9,071 bases of DNA from Roseicyclus sp965662675. GTDB lineage: Bacteria; Pseudomonadota; Alphaproteobacteria; Rhodobacterales; Rhodobacteraceae. The stretch covers positions 1 to 9,071 of the forward strand of contig NZ_CBFIIK010000105.1 in the NCBI RefSeq assembly GCF_965662675.1, written 5' to 3'. Below, in pieces: positions 1-6,666 of the stretch. The notes under the pieces are model-generated. The model saw nothing but the letters and a program-made list of their open reading frames with translations. It made no database searches and was not told where the DNA came from. The translations under genes were made by a program, and so were the position numbers. Every line of letters begins with the position of its first letter. Positions within the stretch are counted from its first letter, which is position 1.

Positions 1-1
1 C

Positions 2-391
2 GCGCGGCTGGCCGGGGAGGCGGGGCGGCGGACGGGCGATTACATCTTGGCCCATCGTATCCCCAAGCCCGCGCAGGCGGTTCTCAAGCATCTGCCCGCG
101 CGGCTATCGGCCCCGATCATGGCGCGTGCCATCGCCAAACATGCCTGGACATTCTGCGGATCGGGGGAATTTCGGCTGGCGGCAAGCTGGCCGCCGCGTT
201 TCGAGATCGTGGACAACCCGGTGGTGCGGGGCGAGATGTCGGAGGTGCCATTGTGCCATTGGCATGGGGCGGTGTTCGCCCGGCTTTTCACGCAGCTTTG
301 CGGGCCGGGCTGGCAGGCGGTGGAAACCACCTGTTGTGCGCAAGGGGCGCGGGCCTGTCGGTTCGAGATGCGCCGGTCGCAGCCAAACTGA
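2..391 (+). CDS. bchJ: Bacteriochlorophyll 4-vinyl reductase-type protein BchJ, 3' part (5' end outside window)
   Basis: The frame is open from base 2 to a TGA at 389-391, giving 129 visible residues. The family is roughly 200 residues long, so the N-terminus lies off the left edge. The TTG at 47 is not taken as a start because family-like sequence (GEAGRRTGDYILAHRIPKPA) runs through it. The C-terminal half is a V4R-type domain, with a Cys-rich end (ETTCCAQGARACRFEMR). BchJ proteins were first assigned to reduction of the 8-vinyl group (old numbering 4-vinyl) of chlorophyllide precursors. True 8-vinyl reductases are now known elsewhere (BciA, BciB, COR), so an accessory or substrate-handling role is at least as likely. 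In purple bacteria bchJ usually lies in the photosynthesis gene cluster near bchE. No other photosynthesis gene is visible here, so this is probably the cluster's edge. Identification rests on recognising the sequence. Confidence 0.82.
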   Translation, partial: ARLAGEAGRRTGDYILAHRIPKPAQAVLKHLPARLSAPIMARAIAKHAWTFCGSGEFRLAASWPPRFEIVDNPVVRGEMSEVPLCHWHGAVFARLFTQLCGPGWQAVETTCCAQGARACRFEMRRSQPN

Positions 392-418
392 GCTTGCGTG
401 GCGCGGCGTCACCGTCGC

Positions 419-473
419 GGGGGCGCTGCCCCCGGCCTACGGCCTCCCCCGGGATATTTATGAAACGAAGAAG
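419..473 (+). repeat. Composite hairpin element, copy 1 (possible terminator)
   Basis: The element lies 28 bp after the bchJ stop, between convergent genes. It has three parts. First is a hairpin with a 6-bp stem (GGGGGC 419-424 with GCCCCC 428-433). Next is a small GGCC-TAC-GGCC hairpin (434-444). Last is a 28-base tail (446-473) that begins C5G3ATATTT and ends GAAACGAAGAAG. The tail recurs exactly, in the same orientation, at 6745-6772, again after a GC hairpin. There is no T tract, so Rho-independent termination is uncertain. The rest of 392-534 holds only a 12-bp palindrome (499-510) and no gene I can support. Confidence 0.75.
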
Positions 474-534
474 GCTCTGGGCTGTGCCGGGGGTCCGTCT
501 GCGCGCGCAGCGAAGGCATTGGGGGGTGTGATGT

Positions 535-2316
535 TCACAGCGGCCAGATCAGCGGAATGGTCAGACACACCACCACGCCCAAGCTGAGGTTCAGGGGAAT
601 GCCGATGCGCATGAAATCGGTGAAACGATAGCCCCCCGGCCCGTAGACCAGCATATTGGTCTGGTACCCGATGGGCGTGGCGAAACAGGCCGAGGCCGCG
701 ATCATCACCGCCACGACAAGCGGGCGCGGATCGACGCCCATGGCTTGGCCGAGCGCGATGGCGATGGGGGCCATGATCACCGCGATGGCGTTATTCGAGA
801 CAAGCTCGGTCAGGATCGTCGTCATGTAATAGACTGCCCAGACCAGCACCCAAGGCGGCAGGTCGACCAGCACGGGGGCCACGCGCCCCACGATCAGCTG
901 GATCGCCCCTGTATGATCGAGCGCCGCACCCACGGCGAGCATGGCGAAGATCAGCGCGAGCAAGCGCCCATCGACGAAGGAAAACGCCTCTTCCGCGTCG
1001 ATGCAGCCGGTCAGCAGCACCACAGCCACCGCGATCACCGCAAGCGCAAGGATCGGGGCGATATCGAAGGCAGCCAAGCCCACGATCCCCGCCATGGCCG
1101 CGATGGCGATGGGGGCCTTGCCCCGGCGATAGGCGCGTTCGGAGGGTTTGGAGACATCGACAAGGTCCATATCGGCAGCGAAACGCTGGATGTCCTCGGG
1201 CGCGCCTTCGAGCAGCAGCGTGTCGCCCACCCGCACGACCAATTCGTCAAGCTGGCTGCCGATGTTCTGGTTCCGGCGATGCACGGCGAGCGGATAGACA
1301 CCGTAGCGCCGGCGCAGGCGCAGGCTGCCCAAGCTGCGGCCCACCATGCGCGCGCCGGGCGTGATCAGCACCTCGACCGTGGTGGTGGAGACCGAGCTGA
1401 GCTTGTCGACGGTCTTGAGTTCCTTGGAGGCCTGTAGCCCCAGCACCTCGGCCATATCGGTGCGCAGGACGACGCGGTCGCCCGCCTGCAGCACGACGCC
1501 CGCCATGTCGCGCCTGAGCGAGGCATCACCGCGCAGCACATCGATCAGCCGCACCCCTTCACGGGCGAACAGATCGACCTCGTTGACGTTCTGATCGATC
1601 AGGGCCGAACCTTCGGGCACTGCGACCTCGGTGAAGAATTTGGGCTTTGACCGCCCGCCCCCCAGCAGCGCGGCCATCGAGCTGCGCTCGGGCAACAGGT
1701 GGCGGCCGAACACAAGCAGATAGATCAGCCCCCATGCGACCACGACAAGTCCGATGGGGGTGATCTCGAAAATCGAGAAAGGGGCCAAGCCCTCGGCACG
1801 GGCAACCCCATCGACCAACAGGTTGGTGGAGGTGCCGATCAAGGTCAGCGTGCCACCCATGATCGCGGCGTAACTGAGCGGGATCAACAGCTTGGAGGGG
1901 GAGGTGCCGAGGATGCGGGCGATCTGCACGAAGATGGGCAGCATGATCACCACGATGGGCGTGTTGTTCATGAAGGCCGAGGCGAGCGCCACGAAAGCCA
2001 GAAGCGTGGCCACCGCGACGGCAGGGTGCGAGGCGGCCTTGGCCTCGGCGAATTTGGTCAGCCGGTCGAGGGACCCTGTGCGCACCAGCGCGCCCATCAC
2101 GATGAACATGGCGGCGATCGTCCAAGGGGCGGGGTTGGCCAGCACCGCTGTGGCGCGCTCGAACGGCAAAAGACCCAAGATCAACAGCACCGCCACCGCC
2201 CCGATGGCCACCACCTCGGTCGGCCAGCGTTCGCGCAGGAAAAGCGCGAACATCATCAGCATGATCGCAATGGCGAGCAATCCTTGGCCCGTATCGGAGA
2301 GGGAAAGGTCGATCAT
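535..2316 (-). CDS. SLC13/DASS-family permease with two RCK_C (TrkA_C) domains
   Basis: This is a 593-residue inner-membrane transporter. ATG at 2316 is chosen because AAGGGA (2322-2327) sits 5 bases upstream; the frame runs 20 codons further up but without a better signal. Hydrophobic segments fill residues 10-210 and 400-592. They flank a soluble central region with two RCK_C-like units, about 228-300 and 312-388. The two membrane halves carry matching motifs: NNTP (117-120) with GTSTN (161-165), and SNNA (507-510) with GYQTN (550-554). This fits the inverted-repeat fold of sodium-coupled DASS carriers. Members with this layout include putative sulfate and dicarboxylate carriers; the substrate cannot be read from the sequence. 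RCK_C domains bind small ligands in other proteins, so ligand gating is possible but inferred. It lies 78 bp downstream of the EamA permease on the same strand and may be the last gene of that operon. Confidence 0.88.
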   Translation of the reverse strand: MIDLSLSDTGQGLLAIAIMLMMFALFLRERWPTEVVAIGAVAVLLILGLLPFERATAVLANPAPWTIAAMFIVMGALVRTGSLDRLTKFAEAKAASHPAVAVATLLAFVALASAFMNNTPIVVIMLPIFVQIARILGTSPSKLLIPLSYAAIMGGTLTLIGTSTNLLVDGVARAEGLAPFSIFEITPIGLVVVAWGLIYLLVFGRHLLPERSSMAALLGGGRSKPKFFTEVAVPEGSALIDQNVNEVDLFAREGVRLIDVLRGDASLRRDMAGVVLQAGDRVVLRTDMAEVLGLQASKELKTVDKLSSVSTTTVEVLITPGARMVGRSLGSLRLRRRYGVYPLAVHRRNQNIGSQLDELVVRVGDTLLLEGAPEDIQRFAADMDLVDVSKPSERAYRRGKAPIAIAAMAGIVGLAAFDIAPILALAVIAVAVVLLTGCIDAEEAFSFVDGRLLALIFAMLAVGAALDHTGAIQLIVGRVAPVLVDLPPWVLVWAVYYMTTILTELVSNNAIAVIMAPIAIALGQAMGVDPRPLVVAVMIAASACFATPIGYQTNMLVYGPGGYRFTDFMRIGIPLNLSLGVVVCLTIPLIWPL

Positions 2317-2394
2317 ACTGGTCCCTTCGCGCGGCACGCACTGCGCCAACTCTAGCGATGCGGCAGCGCAGCACAAGCGGGCGCGCGATGCGGC

Positions 2395-3300
2395 CTAGGA
2401 CAAGGCGACCGTTTCGGGGGGTTTGCGCGGCTGCACAAGGGCCAGACCGGCCAGCATCAGGACCAACGCGGCCCAAACCCAAGGGGAATAGGTCTCGGCC
2501 AAGATCAGCTTGGCCCAGAAGATGCCAAAGCCCGTCACAAGGTAGGAGACCTGCGCCGCAAAGACCGATCCGGCGCGCGTCACCAGCCAGACATAAAGTG
2601 TATAGGACACGGCATGGGCGACAGATGAGCCGATAATCGCGAATTCGGGCAGGCCAAGCGGCGCCGTAGGCATGATGAACTGACCCGTCATCGCCGCAAG
2701 CGGCGCGGCAAGGACCATCCCGATGAGCGAGGCCCCCAGCAAGACCTGCACCGCATCGAGCCCTTCGGTGCCGTAGCGGGCGACGAAATTGCCCTCGACC
2801 GCGTAGAAGAAGGGCGCCACCAGCGCCAAGGGCAGCCACCAGACCATCGCACGGTCAGGCAGGCTGCTTTCGGGAAGAGCGATCAGCAAAATGGCGCATA
2901 GACCAAGGCATAGCCCCAAAAGCCGCACCAGCGAAAACCGATCGAGCCCCAAGGCCAGCGCCACGGGGAAGGCCAGCATCGGGATCAGCGACAAGACGAT
3001 CGACATGATCCCCGAGGGCAGGTGAAACGCGGCCGTGTAGCTGGCCGCATTGGGCAAAAGCGTGCCGATCAGCGCGATGATGGTGCAAAAGGCCAGATGC
3101 CGCCCCTCACGCGGGAGGGGGCGACCACGCAGCATGTTGATCGCACCCAAAAGTACGGCCCCGATGGCGAATTGCCAGAAGATGATGCCGAAATGGCGGT
3201 AGCCCGCGGTCACGGCGATCTTGGCCAAGGGCTGGGTGATGCCCCAAGCCGCGCCGCAAAAGATCAAGATCGCGATATAGACCAGCCAGTCACGGCGCAT
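2395..3300 (-). CDS. EamA/DMT-superfamily permease
   Basis: A 301-residue inner-membrane protein of the drug/metabolite transporter family. It is almost entirely hydrophobic and has two repeated EamA halves, about residues 8-143 and 155-290, each with about five membrane segments. That is the usual length and plan. The first half opens with FCGAAWGITQPLAKIAV, typical of the family. ATG at 3300 is preferred over ATG at 3315 and codons further up for two reasons: the membrane segment starts right after it (MRRDWLVYIA), and the overlap with the metallophosphoesterase stop is then a compact 11 bp, suggesting translational coupling. A weak AGG lies about 8 bases upstream. Family members export or import amino acids, nucleotides or other metabolites; no substrate can be assigned. 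The stop is TAG. Confidence 0.87.
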   Translation of the reverse strand: MRRDWLVYIAILIFCGAAWGITQPLAKIAVTAGYRHFGIIFWQFAIGAVLLGAINMLRGRPLPREGRHLAFCTIIALIGTLLPNAASYTAAFHLPSGIMSIVLSLIPMLAFPVALALGLDRFSLVRLLGLCLGLCAILLIALPESSLPDRAMVWWLPLALVAPFFYAVEGNFVARYGTEGLDAVQVLLGASLIGMVLAAPLAAMTGQFIMPTAPLGLPEFAIIGSSVAHAVSYTLYVWLVTRAGSVFAAQVSYLVTGFGIFWAKLILAETYSPWVWAALVLMLAGLALVQPRKPPETVALS

Positions 3301-4114
3301 CGGGCGGGCCTGCATGCAACAGGCGGCCACCCAGCCGGACGGGATGCAGCGCAAGTGCCACGCCGCTGCGGTCATCGGTTTCGACCATCAGCCCCGAGAG
3401 CGTCCCCTCGCCCGCTGCGGGGGTGAAACGTTCGCGCGGCATGCCGGTGATGAAACGGCGCATCGGCTCGGCCTTGTCCATGCCGATGACCGAGTTGTAA
3501 TCGCCGCACATGCCGGCATCGGATTGATAGGCCGTGCCGCCGGGCAAGATCATCGCGTCCGCCGTCGGCACATGGGTATGGGTGCCCACAACGATGCTGG
3601 CGCGCCCGTCGCAGAAATGGCCGATGGCCATTTTCTCGGATGTCGCCTCGGCATGGAAATCGATCAGCGCGGCTTGGACGTTGCCGCCGCGCGGGAATTT
3701 CTTGAGCACCGCGTCGAGCGCCGAGAAAGGATCGTCGAAGGGGCGTTTCATGAAGACCTGCCCCAGCGCTTGGGCCACAAGAACCTGTTTGCCGCCGCGC
3801 GCCTGAAAGACGCGCGCGCCCGCGCCCGGCGCATCCTTGGCGAAATTGAGCGGGCGCAGGATGCGCGGCTCTTGATTGATGAATTGCAGCATGTCGCGCT
3901 GATCGAAAGCGTGATCGCCCAAGGTCAGACAATCGGCCCCTGCATCGAGCAATTCCTTGGCATGACCCGCCGAAAGCCCCGCCCCCGCGGTCGCATTCTC
4001 GGCATTGACCACGACGAAGTCGAGGCGCCAATCGGTGCGGAGCTTGGGCAGGTGGCCCGTGATCGCGGCGCGGCCCGCACGCCCCATCACATCGCCAAGG
4101 AAGAGAATACGCAT
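3290..4114 (-). CDS. ymdB: YmdB-family (TIGR00282) metallophosphoesterase
   Basis: A 274-residue cytoplasmic protein close to the usual family length. ATG at 4114 gives the canonical N-terminus MRILFLGDVMGRAGR; the 12 codons above it are an unlikely TTG-initiated extension. Metal-site residues by alignment from memory are D8, E39 and N40 (in NAEN), D67, H154 (in DFHAEATSEK), H179 and H181 (in GTHTHVPTAD). A conserved GGTAYQSDAGMCG block follows at 192-204. Position 67 is Asp (GDHAFD) where the family usually has Asn (GNHxWD). Bacillus YmdB hydrolyses 2',3'-cyclic nucleotides and influences biofilm genes; the role in Proteobacteria is not established. It lies 51 bp downstream of the 5-formyl-THF cyclo-ligase gene and overlaps the EamA permease by 11 bp, so the three are probably cotranscribed. 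No clear Shine-Dalgarno sequence is visible. Confidence 0.92.
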   Translation of the reverse strand: MRILFLGDVMGRAGRAAITGHLPKLRTDWRLDFVVVNAENATAGAGLSAGHAKELLDAGADCLTLGDHAFDQRDMLQFINQEPRILRPLNFAKDAPGAGARVFQARGGKQVLVAQALGQVFMKRPFDDPFSALDAVLKKFPRGGNVQAALIDFHAEATSEKMAIGHFCDGRASIVVGTHTHVPTADAMILPGGTAYQSDAGMCGDYNSVIGMDKAEPMRRFITGMPRERFTPAAGEGTLSGLMVETDDRSGVALALHPVRLGGRLLHAGPPDAP

Positions 4115-4165
4115 GACCAACGGCTTAGGCGCGGGCGCGCGGCGGGGCAAGCGGGAAAAACGGGA

Positions 4166-4741
4166 TCAGGGCCGCGCGCGGCGAATGACGCCCGCCTCGG
4201 TCACGATGGCATCGAGCGCGATATCGGTGGGCTCGGTCGGCAGGGGCGGCAATTGCTGCACGGCGAAGGCAAAGCCGATGGCCACGACAGGCTGGGCCTT
4301 GGCCAGCCGCGCCAAGGTGCGGTCATAAAAGCCCCCGCCATAGCCCAAGCGGTTGCAGGCGGCATCGAACCCCACCAGCGGCACGATCAGTGTATCGGGG
4401 ATGATCCAATCGCCCTGTTCGGGGATCATCGCGCCGAAGGGGCCGGGGATCAGCGGGGTGTCGGGGCTCCAGCGGCGGAAATCGAGCGGCAGCCCCGCGC
4501 CCGCGATGACCGGCACGCCGATCTGCGCGCCCATCTTGTGCAGGGCGGTCATGGCGGGGCGAGGGTCGATCTCGGTCCGGATCGGCAGGTAGGCGGCGAT
4601 CACGCGGCCCGTGGCTGGGACGATCTCGGCCAGAAGATGGGCGGTGGCGGCCGCGACCGCGCGGGTATCATTGCGCAGATCGAAGGCGCCCTTGCGGGCG
4701 GCATAGGCGGTTTGGCGCAGCGCGGACTTGACCTCGGACAT
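4166..4741 (-). CDS. 5-formyltetrahydrofolate cyclo-ligase (5,10-methenyl-THF synthetase)
   Basis: A 191-residue cytosolic enzyme that converts 5-formyl-THF and ATP to 5,10-methenyl-THF, recycling a folate side product formed by serine hydroxymethyltransferase. Family features are YLPIRTEIDPRP (51-62), a GPFG turn at 100-103, the signature VGFDAACNRLGYGGGFYDR (123-141) that forms the nucleotide/phosphate site, and the closing LPTEPTDIALDAIVTE (167-182). The family's usual HD near residue 173 reads TD here. ATG at 4741 matches the expected N-terminal length; the 24 codons above it start at a TTG and are rejected. No good ribosome binding site is seen. The gene heads the minus-strand set and is divergent from the VOC gene, with 73 bp between the two starts. 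Symbols in use include ygfA and fthC; none is fixed by the sequence. Confidence 0.93.
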   Translation of the reverse strand: MSEVKSALRQTAYAARKGAFDLRNDTRAVAAATAHLLAEIVPATGRVIAAYLPIRTEIDPRPAMTALHKMGAQIGVPVIAGAGLPLDFRRWSPDTPLIPGPFGAMIPEQGDWIIPDTLIVPLVGFDAACNRLGYGGGFYDRTLARLAKAQPVVAIGFAFAVQQLPPLPTEPTDIALDAIVTEAGVIRRARP

Positions 4742-4814
4742 GGGGGCGACAAGAAAAGCTTTCGGGCGCGCGCGCAAGGCGGGGCGCGACGGGTTTAGGG
4801 CAAAGGGCGACAAG
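4742..4814. promoter_or_regulatory. Divergent intergenic region; likely promoters for both directions
   Basis: This 73-bp gap separates the starts of the cyclo-ligase gene (leftward) and the VOC gene (rightward), so promoters for both are expected here or just inside the genes. No convincing -35/-10 pair is visible. The 10-mer GGGCGACAAG occurs twice in the same orientation, at 4744-4753 and 4805-4814, ending just before the VOC ATG. The second copy overlaps the VOC ribosome binding site. Its role is unknown, and it may be chance in such GC-rich DNA. Confidence 0.4.
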
Positions 4815-5426
4815 ATGCTGGTTCTCGATCATATCGCGGTGGCGGCGACCGATCTGGCGACAGGCGCGGCAGAGGTCGCGGGCAAGCTGGGCCTACCCCT
4901 GCAACCCGGCGGGCAGCATCCGCATATGGGCACGCATAACCGGCTGATGTCGCTGGGCGATGATTATCTCGAGGTCATCGCCATCGACCCGGAAGGTGCG
5001 CGCCCCGCCCAGCCACGCTGGTTCGATCTGGATCGGTTCCAAGGCGCGCCGCGTGCCACCACATGGATTTGCCGCTGCGATGATCTGGGGGCGGCGCTGG
5101 CGCTTGCCCCCAAGGGGGCGGGGCGGCCATGGGATCTGGCGCGCGCCGACCTGCGCTGGCGGATGGCGGTGCCGGAAGATGGGATCTTGCCCTTTGACGG
5201 GCTGTTTCCGGCGCTGATCCAATGGCAAGGCGCGGCGCATCCCGCACCCCGCCTGACCGATCTGGGGGCGCGGTTGGTGGGGATAAAGCTGTTTTCGCCC
5301 CAGGCCGAGGCGCTCCGCGCGGCGCTGGCGCCGCTTGTCACGGATGCACGGATAACGGTGCATGCGGCCCCTGCCCCGCGGATGGAGGCGCGCATCGCCA
5401 CACCCAAGGGCGAGGTGGTGCTGTGA
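4815..5426 (+). CDS. Glyoxalase-3/VOC-like protein
   Basis: A 203-residue protein resembling the glyoxalase-like (PF13468-type) branch of the vicinal oxygen chelate fold. ATG at 4815 is chosen because AAAGGG (4802-4807) lies 7 bases upstream and the VOC strand starts at once (LDHIAVAATDL, residues 4-14). H6 and E53 (in GDDYLEVIAIDP) are candidate metal ligands at the usual places, and GTHN (39-42) matches the family's substrate-side turn. A second, weaker half starts near residue 150. Enzymes of this fold include glyoxalases, dioxygenases and antibiotic-modifying enzymes; the reaction here is unknown. The stop overlaps the GTG start of the acetyltransferase gene (GTGA), so the two are translationally coupled and probably act in the same condition. 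Confidence 0.82.
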   Translation: MLVLDHIAVAATDLATGAAEVAGKLGLPLQPGGQHPHMGTHNRLMSLGDDYLEVIAIDPEGARPAQPRWFDLDRFQGAPRATTWICRCDDLGAALALAPKGAGRPWDLARADLRWRMAVPEDGILPFDGLFPALIQWQGAAHPAPRLTDLGARLVGIKLFSPQAEALRAALAPLVTDARITVHAAPAPRMEARIATPKGEVVL

Positions 5427-5893
5427 TCAGACCGGCCCGCATGGGCGATGCGGATGCCATCGCCGCGATCTGGAACCATGTGATCCGCGACACCGCCCAG
5501 ACCTTTACCACCGCCGAGAAAGACCCCGGCGCGCTTGCGGTGCAGATCACGGACCAGCCCTGTTTCGTCGCCGAGCGTGGCGGTAGGGTCGTGGGCTTCG
5601 TGATCTATGGCCAGTTCCGGTCCGGGCCGGGCTATGCCCATACGATGGAGCATTCGATCCATGTGGCCCAAGACGCGCGCGCTGCGGGGCTGGGGCGCGC
5701 GCTGATGGGTATGGCCGAGGATCACGCGCGGGGCGCGGGCATCCATTCGATGATCGCGGGGGTGGCGGGCGAGAATGCCGGCGGTGCCGCCTTTCACGCC
5801 GCCTTGGGATACGCCGAGATCGCGCGGCTGCCGCAGGTGGGGTGGAAATTCGGGCGCTGGCACGATCTGGTCGTGATGCAGAAAATGCTCTGA
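5423..5893 (+). CDS. GNAT-family N-acetyltransferase (PAT/MnaT-like)
   Basis: A 156-residue cytosolic acetyl-CoA-dependent acyltransferase. The start is the GTG at 5423, which overlaps the VOC stop by 4 bp. It gives the family N-terminus (M)IRPARMGDADAIAAIWN and has GAGG (5412-5415) 7 bases upstream; the longer reading frame above it lies inside the VOC gene. The acetyl-CoA loop is RAAGLG at 86-91, followed by the helix ALMGMAEDHARGAG. The C-terminal GENAGGAAFHAALGY (116-130) and GWKFGRWHDLVVMQ (140-153) match the phosphinothricin/methionine-sulfoximine acetyltransferase-like branch. Related enzymes acetylate amino acids or toxic analogues such as methionine sulfoximine. The natural substrate here is unknown, and resistance is not implied. 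Confidence 0.9.
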   Translation: MIRPARMGDADAIAAIWNHVIRDTAQTFTTAEKDPGALAVQITDQPCFVAERGGRVVGFVIYGQFRSGPGYAHTMEHSIHVAQDARAAGLGRALMGMAEDHARGAGIHSMIAGVAGENAGGAAFHAALGYAEIARLPQVGWKFGRWHDLVVMQKML

Positions 5894-5946
5894 CAGGTCA
5901 CGCTTTGCGCTGACAGCGGGCGGCGTTTTGCGTTAGGAGAGCGGCC

Positions 5947-6636
5947 ATGTCGCTTTGGTCCCGCATACGAGATACCGTGGCCGCCCTTGCCAAGGGCGAG
6001 GGCTTGTCGGTTGTCTTCGAGCGGCTGCGCAGCCCGCCCGAGCGCTCGGTCGCCTTCACCATCGCGGTGATCGCCTTGTCGGCCAAGATGGCGAAAGCCG
6101 ATGGGCAGGTCACCCGCGACGAGGTGACGGCCTTTCGCGAGGTGTTTCACATCCCCCCCACCGAGGAGCGCGCGGCGGCGCGGGTCTTCAACCTTGCGCG
6201 CGAGGATGTGGCGGGGTTCGAGGAATATGCAGGCCGCATCGCGCGGATGTTTCGCGGGCGCGGGCGGGGCGAGGCGGTGTTGAGCGATCTGTTAGGGGGG
6301 CTTTTTCACATCGCGACGGCAGACGGGGCCTATCATCCGGCCGAGGATGCGTTCCTGGCACGCGTGGCCGAGATTTTCGGGCTGTCCGCGCCCGCATTCC
6401 GCCGCATCCGCGCGGCCCATGTCGCCGATGCCGCACCCGACCCATACACAGTGTTGGGGGTGAGCCCGGAGATGAGCCTTGATCAGATCCGCGCGGCGTG
6501 GCGCACGGCGGTGCGTGCCGCCCATCCCGACCGGATGATGGCGCGCGGGGTACCGGAGGAGGCGATGCGGCTGGCCGAGCGGCGGCTGATCGCGATCAAC
6601 CGGGCGTGGGAAGAGATCTCGGGGCGGGCCGCCTGA
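5947..6636 (+). CDS. TerB-like plus J-domain co-chaperone (DjlA-like, soluble)
   Basis: A 229-residue protein with ATG at 5947 and a strong ribosome binding site, TAGGAG, about 7 bases upstream. Residues about 35-150 form a TerB-like helical domain with two acidic motifs (KADGQVTRDE at 50-59 and TADGAYHPAED at 124-134) of the kind that bind metal in TerB proteins. Residues about 165-229 are a J domain with the HPD motif at 193-195, which stimulates DnaK ATPase. E. coli DjlA has the same order but begins with a membrane segment. None is seen here, since the N-terminus is charged and amphipathic. It is therefore probably a cytosolic Hsp70 partner; clients are unknown. It lies 53 bp after the GNAT gene on the same strand and could be cotranscribed with it or have its own promoter in the gap. 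Confidence 0.88.
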   Translation: MSLWSRIRDTVAALAKGEGLSVVFERLRSPPERSVAFTIAVIALSAKMAKADGQVTRDEVTAFREVFHIPPTEERAAARVFNLAREDVAGFEEYAGRIARMFRGRGRGEAVLSDLLGGLFHIATADGAYHPAEDAFLARVAEIFGLSAPAFRRIRAAHVADAAPDPYTVLGVSPEMSLDQIRAAWRTAVRAAHPDRMMARGVPEEAMRLAERRLIAINRAWEEISGRAA

Positions 6637-6666
6637 GCCCTTGGCGCGCACATTCGAGGGCCAGCG

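Noticed and set aside
499..510. 12-bp perfect palindrome CTGCGCGCGCAG near the SLC13 3' end
   Set aside because: It is short, made mostly of alternating GC, and would leave only a 4-bp stem as a hairpin; chance is likely in such DNA.
460..531. Small Arg-rich open frame starting MKRRR in the tail of copy 1, and a similar MKRRS start in copy 2
   Set aside because: The shared MKRR comes from the repeated tail, neither has a ribosome binding site, and the sequences diverge at once after the repeat.
2341..2371. Possible terminator stem CTGCGC (2341-2346) with GCGCAG (2366-2371) after the EamA gene
   Set aside because: Only 6 bp with a 19-base loop and no T tract; too weak to call.
1559..2839. 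A 426-codon minus-strand open frame spanning parts of the SLC13 and EamA genes
   Set aside because: It is out of frame with both membrane proteins and reads as low-complexity Arg/Gly/Ala sequence.
3314..4798. A 494-codon open frame on the plus strand, opposite the YmdB and cyclo-ligase genes
   Set aside because: Shadow frame rich in Arg, Gly, His and Asp, with no recognisable domain; both genes beneath it are well supported.
5894..5946. Possible promoter in the 53-bp gap before the djlA-like gene
   Set aside because: TTGCG-type words are present but no -35/-10 pair with proper spacing could be recognised.
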